From NCBI GenBank assembly GCA_003153055.1, contig PMBV01000192.1, positions 32,048 to 39,979 on the forward strand: a stretch of DNA of 7,932 nt. Reading direction: 5' to 3'. Below the pieces are notes generated by a model. That model had not been told where the DNA came from. It saw nothing but the letters and a program-made list of their open reading frames with translations, and ran no database searches. A program made the position numbers and the translations under genes. Numbering within the stretch: position 1 is the stretch's first letter; each line of letters opens with the position of its first letter. Shown piece after piece: positions 4,666 through 7,932 of the stretch. The DNA is from Myxococcales bacterium. Lineage in GTDB: Bacteria; Myxococcota; Myxococcia; Myxococcales; Myxococcaceae.

Positions 4666-5360
4666 TCAGGTGAGTGAGCACCCACCGGCTGCGGGGCCCT
4701 CGGATACGCGGTCAGGTTGGCGTCGTTCACCCAAGGCGGGTTCATCCCTCCGGTGCCGTGGAGCCACTCGGCGACGCGGTCGACGGCCGGGCCGATGTCA
4801 CCATCGGAGACATCAAGCTCGAGACAGGGGAGAATGGAGTCCTCGGCAGCGCGGCGGAAGTCGGCTTGCTCGGCGATGATGGCCTGAAGGTCGTCGTAGC
4901 GCCCCGCACTGCAGCCCGCCTTCCGGCGCTCCTCTCGGGCCGCCGCGAAGCTGTCCTCGCCGCGGGTGCACAAGATGATGCGAAACCCCAGAGGCCTCAG
5001 GCGCTCCTCGAGCCAGCCAAAGTCGTACCGGTGGGAACGCAGGCGCGCCTGGTGCACCAGCGTCGAGAGGTGGAACTGATCCACCAGCCACGGCGAGTAC
5101 GGCAAGAGCTCGAACAGGCGCGCCCAGGTGGAGAACGTCTCCATCGCCTGGCTCTCTTCCTCGGCGGCGAAGTTGATGAGCCCTCGACCCGTGGGGAGGC
5201 TCGTGAAGGCGGACCATTCGCCCGAGATGAGCGGTGAGGGGTAACGGTATTGCTGCGCTCCGACGATGCGGGGGTGACGATGCAGGGCGAGGCAGAGCTC
5301 CGTCTTGAGCGTCAGACGGGCCCCTTCAAGCAGGAGCTTGGGGTAGAGCTTCGCGGGCAT
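4653..5360 (-). CDS. P-loop nucleotide-kinase-like protein (thymidylate kinase-type fold) with altered Walker A
   Basis: A 235-residue protein that looks like a small nucleoside or nucleotide kinase. KLLLEGARLTLKTEL (residues 8-22) sits where thymidylate-kinase-like proteins have their P-loop strand, but the Walker A reads G-A-R-L-T-L-K-T, with leucine (L18) in place of the last glycine; K19 and T20 remain. WLVDQFHLSTLVHQ (90-103) resembles the D-R-x-x-x-S region of these kinases. FRIILCTRGEDSFAAAREER (125-144) resembles the strand plus arginine-rich lid that closes over ATP. The altered loop may mean weakened catalysis, a different substrate, or a binding-only role. The ATG at 5360 lacks a good ribosome binding site. 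It is divergent from the exported protein gene (131-base gap) and upstream of the annexin-like gene on the same strand. The P-loop fold is probable, the substrate unknown. Confidence 0.6.
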   Translation of the reverse strand: MPAKLYPKLLLEGARLTLKTELCLALHRHPRIVGAQQYRYPSPLISGEWSAFTSLPTGRGLINFAAEEESQAMETFSTWARLFELLPYSPWLVDQFHLSTLVHQARLRSHRYDFGWLEERLRPLGFRIILCTRGEDSFAAAREERRKAGCSAGRYDDLQAIIAEQADFRRAAEDSILPCLELDVSDGDIGPAVDRVAEWLHGTGGMNPPWVNDANLTAYPRAPQPVGAHSPEHCS

Positions 5361-5491
5361 TGGGCGATGGTACCGCGGCCTCGCCGTGTGTCATGCCGCG
5401 CAGAGCCACGACGCAGCGCATCTGGCAGCCGTCACCCTCACAGCCCCAGGAGATTGATGAGGGTCATTCGCCCGAGTACGGTGGGCGGCCC

Positions 5492-5929
5492 ATGGCTCTG
5501 TCGCTCGTGGCATGGCTCCTCTTGGCGGCACCGGCGGCGCCCGTGGTGGCGGTGGTGGACGTGTCGTTGCCGGACGCGGTGTACGAGGACGTGTCGCGCG
5601 CGCTGGCCGACGACGTCGTCACGGCGCTCGAGAAGGCGGGGCTCTCGGCCTCGCGGGTCGACGAGAACGAGCTTCCCCCCGAGGGGTGCCGGGCGGGCCC
5701 GTGCCTCGAGGCGCTGGCTCGCGCCCGCCGGGTTCAGGCCCTCGTCGTCGTCGACGCCACTGAGAAGGGGCCCGACGTCGAGGTCTCGGTGATGGCCCTG
5801 CTGGCCACCAACGGCCGCCCGCTCGGCGCCAAGCGCTTCGTCGCTGGCAAGAGGGCCAAGAAGGCCCTCACGCTCTTCAGCGCCAGCGTGGCTCGGGCGC
5901 TCGAGCCCGTGGACGGCGGGCGTCGCTGA
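5492..5929 (+). CDS. Small predicted exported protein, function unknown
   Basis: The 145-residue product begins with a hydrophobic stretch (MALSLVAWLLLAAPAAP, then VVA) that looks like a signal peptide ending near residue 20, although a basic N-terminal residue is missing. The mature part follows an alternating strand and helix pattern: VAVVDVSLP, a helix SRALADDVVTALEKAG, a strand with D-x-N-E-L, a C66/C71 pair (GCRAGPC) and a helix LEALARARRV, then the strand ALVVVDAT. A similar arrangement is found in TolB N-domain-like periplasmic proteins common in Myxococcota, often with a paired cysteine; this is from memory. C66 and C71 could form a disulfide in the periplasm. The frame is open further upstream to 5360, but only the ATG at 5492 gives a signal peptide at the N-terminus; its ribosome binding site (GGTGGGCGG) is poor. 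It converges on the TPR-glutaredoxin gene with 15 bases between the stop codons. Confidence 0.7.
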   Translation: MALSLVAWLLLAAPAAPVVAVVDVSLPDAVYEDVSRALADDVVTALEKAGLSASRVDENELPPEGCRAGPCLEALARARRVQALVVVDATEKGPDVEVSVMALLATNGRPLGAKRFVAGKRAKKALTLFSASVARALEPVDGGRR

Positions 5930-5944
5930 AGTCGCGCCAGCCTC

Positions 5945-6793
5945 CTAGAGGGCCGCTTCGACGCCCTCGGTGTCGAAGCCGACGACGAGCTTCCCGCGCA
6001 CGTCGGTGACCGGGACGCCCCCGGGGTTCACCCCCGCGGCGGCGGCCTTCTGGGCGAGCTCCTTCTCGGCTTCTGGATCTCGCTCGATGTCCTTCTCGAC
6101 GAAGTCGACGCCCTTCTTCTTGAGGAAGGCCTTCATCTTCTTGCAGTACCCGCACCACGCCGTGGTGTAGACGGTGACGCCGGAGCTGGCCGCCGACGTC
6201 GAGCGGGCGAAGCCGGCCGAGTCCTTCGACTTGGCCTTGGCCGCGGCCATCGCGACCCGGCGCTCGAGCGTCGCCACGCTCGTGAGGGCCTGTTTTCGTA
6301 GGGCGAGCTCCTTCGCCGCCTTGGCGCGCAAGACGGCCGCCACGTCGGCCTTCTCGCCCTTGAGCGGCTTCGCCTGATCGAGCTGCCTCAACACGAGGCT
6401 CCACTCACCCGCCTCGAAGGCGAGCTCGGCGCGGAGCAGCCGGGCGCTCGGGCTCTTCGGCTCGACCGTGAGCCATCGATCGGCATATTCCTCGGCCGTG
6501 GCGAACTGCTGCTCCTTGAACGAGCTCCGCGCAGCCACCTCGAGCGCCCCCGCCTGGCCGGGGTCGAGCTTCAGGGCCATCTGGGCGAACTGCAGCCCGA
6601 GGAGCTCGTCGTGCTTGGCGAGCGACTCCCCCGCGGCCTCGCCCAACAGCTGCGCCGCCTGAGGCTTCTCGGCCTCGCTCCACGACTTCCCTTCGAGCGC
6701 GAAGAGGACCTCGTCGAGCCGGCCCGCCTTGAGGTGAGCCCGCGCCTCCTCCAGTGGTGCCGCCGCCAGCGCCAACAGCAACAGACTCGTCAT
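5945..6793 (-). CDS. Predicted exported TPR protein with C-terminal glutaredoxin domain
   Basis: A 282-residue two-part protein. Residues 1-12 are a short hydrophobic leader (MTSLLLLALAAAP), probably a signal peptide without a basic N-terminal residue. About 14-180 form a chain of helical pairs of TPR type (EARAHLKAGRLDEVLFALEG; ALKLDPGQAGALEVAARSSF; FEAGEWSLVLRQLDQA). About 205-282 form a glutaredoxin domain: VTVYTTAWCGYC with the active-site pair C214 and C217, then KKMKAFLKKKGVDFVEKDIE, the cis-proline segment GGVPVTD, and a final VVGFD. It would act in thiol-disulfide exchange on a partner held by the TPRs. If truly exported, a glutathione-type redoxin outside the cytoplasm is unusual. 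The ATG at 6793 has GGGGAGGG three bases upstream; a GTG at 6811 overlaps the hemerythrin stop codon but has a weak site. It is the last gene of the FHA-hemerythrin-TPR/glutaredoxin unit. Confidence 0.85.
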   Translation of the reverse strand: MTSLLLLALAAAPLEEARAHLKAGRLDEVLFALEGKSWSEAEKPQAAQLLGEAAGESLAKHDELLGLQFAQMALKLDPGQAGALEVAARSSFKEQQFATAEEYADRWLTVEPKSPSARLLRAELAFEAGEWSLVLRQLDQAKPLKGEKADVAAVLRAKAAKELALRKQALTSVATLERRVAMAAAKAKSKDSAGFARSTSAASSGVTVYTTAWCGYCKKMKAFLKKKGVDFVEKDIERDPEAEKELAQKAAAAGVNPGGVPVTDVRGKLVVGFDTEGVEAAL

Positions 6794-6807
6794 GGGCCCT
6801 CCCCAGG

Positions 6808-7230
6808 TCACGGCTCGCTCGCGGCGATCCACTGGGCGGTGATGTAATCCATCGTCTGAATGTGGGCGCCGAACCAGCGGACCGCCTCGGTGGCGAGGTA
6901 GTGGTGCAAGGCCGCCGTGTCCCGGCTGCGACGGAACTCGCGAACCTTCGCCGTCACCTCGTCGAGCGCGCGCTGGTGCTCGGCCTGGTGCACCGGGAAG
7001 GGGGGGAACGAGGTCCGTCGCATCGCCTCGTCCTCGCGCTGAAAGTGCTGGCCCATGTGGCGGATCAGCGCGTCGAGGCAGGCGTCGGCCTCCTCCGGAG
7101 ACCCCTCGGTGCCGGCGAGTGACGCGAGGGCGTCGACCGCGCGATTGATGAGCTCGGCCTCGAGGCGGTGATCCTCGTTCTGGAAGTCGGTGGCGAGCTT
7201 GAGGATGGCGTCGACGTCGATGACAGGCAT
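6808..7230 (-). CDS. Bacteriohemerythrin
   Basis: A 140-residue four-helix protein that binds oxygen (or NO, or stores iron) at a non-heme di-iron centre in the cytoplasm. All seven ligands expected for the di-iron site are present with hemerythrin spacing: H21 in NEDHRLEAEL, H62 and E66 in HFQREDEAM, H81 and H85 in VHQAEHQ, H123 and D128 in HIQTMD. The length is typical of the stand-alone bacterial form. The ATG at 7230 follows GGTGAGG by two bases and gives the normal N-terminus; the frame extends to 7287, but that part overlaps the FHA gene. The FHA stop codon is four bases before this ATG, and the next gene starts 14 bases after its own stop, so it is almost certainly co-transcribed and probably co-translated. 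The operon context suggests oxygen sensing or delivery linked to signalling and thiol redox chemistry; this is inference. Confidence 0.93.
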   Translation of the reverse strand: MPVIDVDAILKLATDFQNEDHRLEAELINRAVDALASLAGTEGSPEEADACLDALIRHMGQHFQREDEAMRRTSFPPFPVHQAEHQRALDEVTAKVREFRRSRDTAALHHYLATEAVRWFGAHIQTMDYITAQWIAASEP

Positions 7231-7234
7231 GGCC

Positions 7235-7932
7235 TCACCCAACGACGATGCGCAGCGTGCTCGTCCCGATGCGGACGAGCGTGGCATCGCCCAAGACGAC
7301 CTCGGCGCCGGTGGGAATCCGCATGAAGACGGGCCAGTTTCGCGAGTGTGTCACCAGCGCCATGCCGTGCGGACCGGCCTTGAGCTCGACGTGGAGATCG
7401 TCGAGCAGCCCGTCGTCGGGGAACTGGAGCGAGCCCTGCCTGCGGCCGACCGACGCGGTGTGCCGGAACAGCACCACCCGGCCGCTCCGCCCTCCCACGA
7501 GCACGTGCTCCAGCCGGTAGGCCTTGAAGGGGAGCGGCGCGCCGTACACCTGATGAGTCGTCGCCGGCTCCACCGCGCCGAGGAAGCGGAACACCTGCAG
7601 GCCGCAGGCAAAGACGTCGCCCTGCGCCAGGGCGACGCGCCGAGCCACCTCGACGAAGACGCCCGACGGCGAGCCACCGTCGGCCACCACGGGCTCACCG
7701 TTGCGGACGAAGAAGGACGCGTGGGCCTCGGAGACGAACGGGTCATCGACCTTGATTCCACCGAGGAGGCGGCCCACCACCACCGGCTTGCGCCCGACCG
7801 GAACCACCTGACCGACCCCGTGCCCTGCGACCACCTCGATGGTGAACGAGACGTCGACGGCCGCCGGCGCTCGAACGAACGTGTGGTCGTCGATGCGGAG
7901 CGGCGCAGAGACGGGGTCAGTCGACTCGCCGG
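7235..7932 (-). CDS. Tandem FHA domain protein, 5' end outside window
   Basis: FHA domains bind phosphothreonine peptides. The frame is open from the stop codon at 7235-7237 to the window edge, 232 codons with no start needed inside. Domain 1 (about 7860-7570) shows VVVGR with the Gly-Arg near 7774, VSEAHA with the Ser (7732) and His (7723) of the S-x-x-H signature, and GGSPSGVFVE where the usual S-x-N-G is S-P-S-G, lacking the Asn. Domain 2 (about 7483-7238) starts GRVVLFRHTASVGRR; it keeps the Gly-Arg and the His (LDDLHVEL), but the Ser of S-x-x-H is Asp and S-R-N-W replaces S-x-N-G, so its phosphopeptide pocket looks degenerate. No membrane helix or kinase domain is visible in this part. 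Upstream of domain 1 the text is Pro/Ala/Asp-rich and linker-like. First gene seen of an operon with bacteriohemerythrin and TPR-glutaredoxin; the missing N-terminal part could hold another domain. Confidence 0.83.
   Translation of the reverse strand, partial: GESTDPVSAPLRIDDHTFVRAPAAVDVSFTIEVVAGHGVGQVVPVGRKPVVVGRLLGGIKVDDPFVSEAHASFFVRNGEPVVADGGSPSGVFVEVARRVALAQGDVFACGLQVFRFLGAVEPATTHQVYGAPLPFKAYRLEHVLVGGRSGRVVLFRHTASVGRRQGSLQFPDDGLLDDLHVELKAGPHGMALVTHSRNWPVFMRIPTGAEVVLGDATLVRIGTSTLRIVVG

Noticed and set aside
6794..6832. Upstream GTG starts (6832 and 6811) for the TPR-glutaredoxin gene
   Set aside because: Both overlap the end of the hemerythrin gene and have poor ribosome binding sites; the ATG at 6793 has GGGGAGGG and puts the hydrophobic leader at the N-terminus. 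The 6811 GTGA overlap remains a minor possibility.

Overview
The window reads as chromosomal DNA of a high-GC Myxococcota (myxobacterial) genome. Three things point there: a DUF2378/TIGR02265 protein, a family described as a paralogous set in Myxococcus; many stand-alone signalling modules (PAS, tandem FHA, hemerythrin); and a sigma-54-type promoter in front of a PAS gene. No transposon, integrase, tRNA, rRNA or CRISPR array was seen. No gene-free stretch exceeds about 205 bases. The species cannot be named from the sequence.

Layout. Plus strand 1-1599: the 3' part of a PduO-type cob(I)alamin adenosyltransferase, then queG (epoxyqueuosine reductase), 21 bases apart and probably one transcript. 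Minus strand 1586-2143: a DUF2378 protein converging on queG with a 14-base overlap. At 2144-2348 lies a comparatively AT-rich divergent control region with a candidate sigma-54 promoter, a perfect 8-base dyad and a repeated GTGCACAA. The promoter points at a 131-residue PAS-only protein (2349-2744). A long imperfect inverted repeat begins at that gene's stop codon and fills much of the gap before a ketoacyl-ACP synthase III-like gene (2939-3943).

Minus strand 5360-3978 carries a P-loop nucleotide-kinase-like protein and, downstream of it, a small protein with two annexin-like repeats. Annexins are abundant in eukaryotes and rare in bacteria, so this is the most unusual gene here. A small predicted exported protein (5492-5929, plus strand) converges on a minus-strand operon that enters from the right edge: tandem FHA protein (5' end outside the window), bacteriohemerythrin, and an exported TPR protein with a C-terminal glutaredoxin domain. 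The close spacing of these three (4 and 14 bases) suggests one unit linking phosphopeptide recognition, oxygen or iron binding and thiol-disulfide chemistry. That link is inference.

Functional themes: cobalamin supply next to a cobalamin-dependent tRNA-modifying enzyme, a sigma-54-controlled PAS module possibly coupled to a lipid-type condensing enzyme, a membrane-binding candidate (annexin) behind a kinase-like protein, and a redox or oxygen signalling operon. All functions are inferred from sequence motifs read by eye; no database search was possible.
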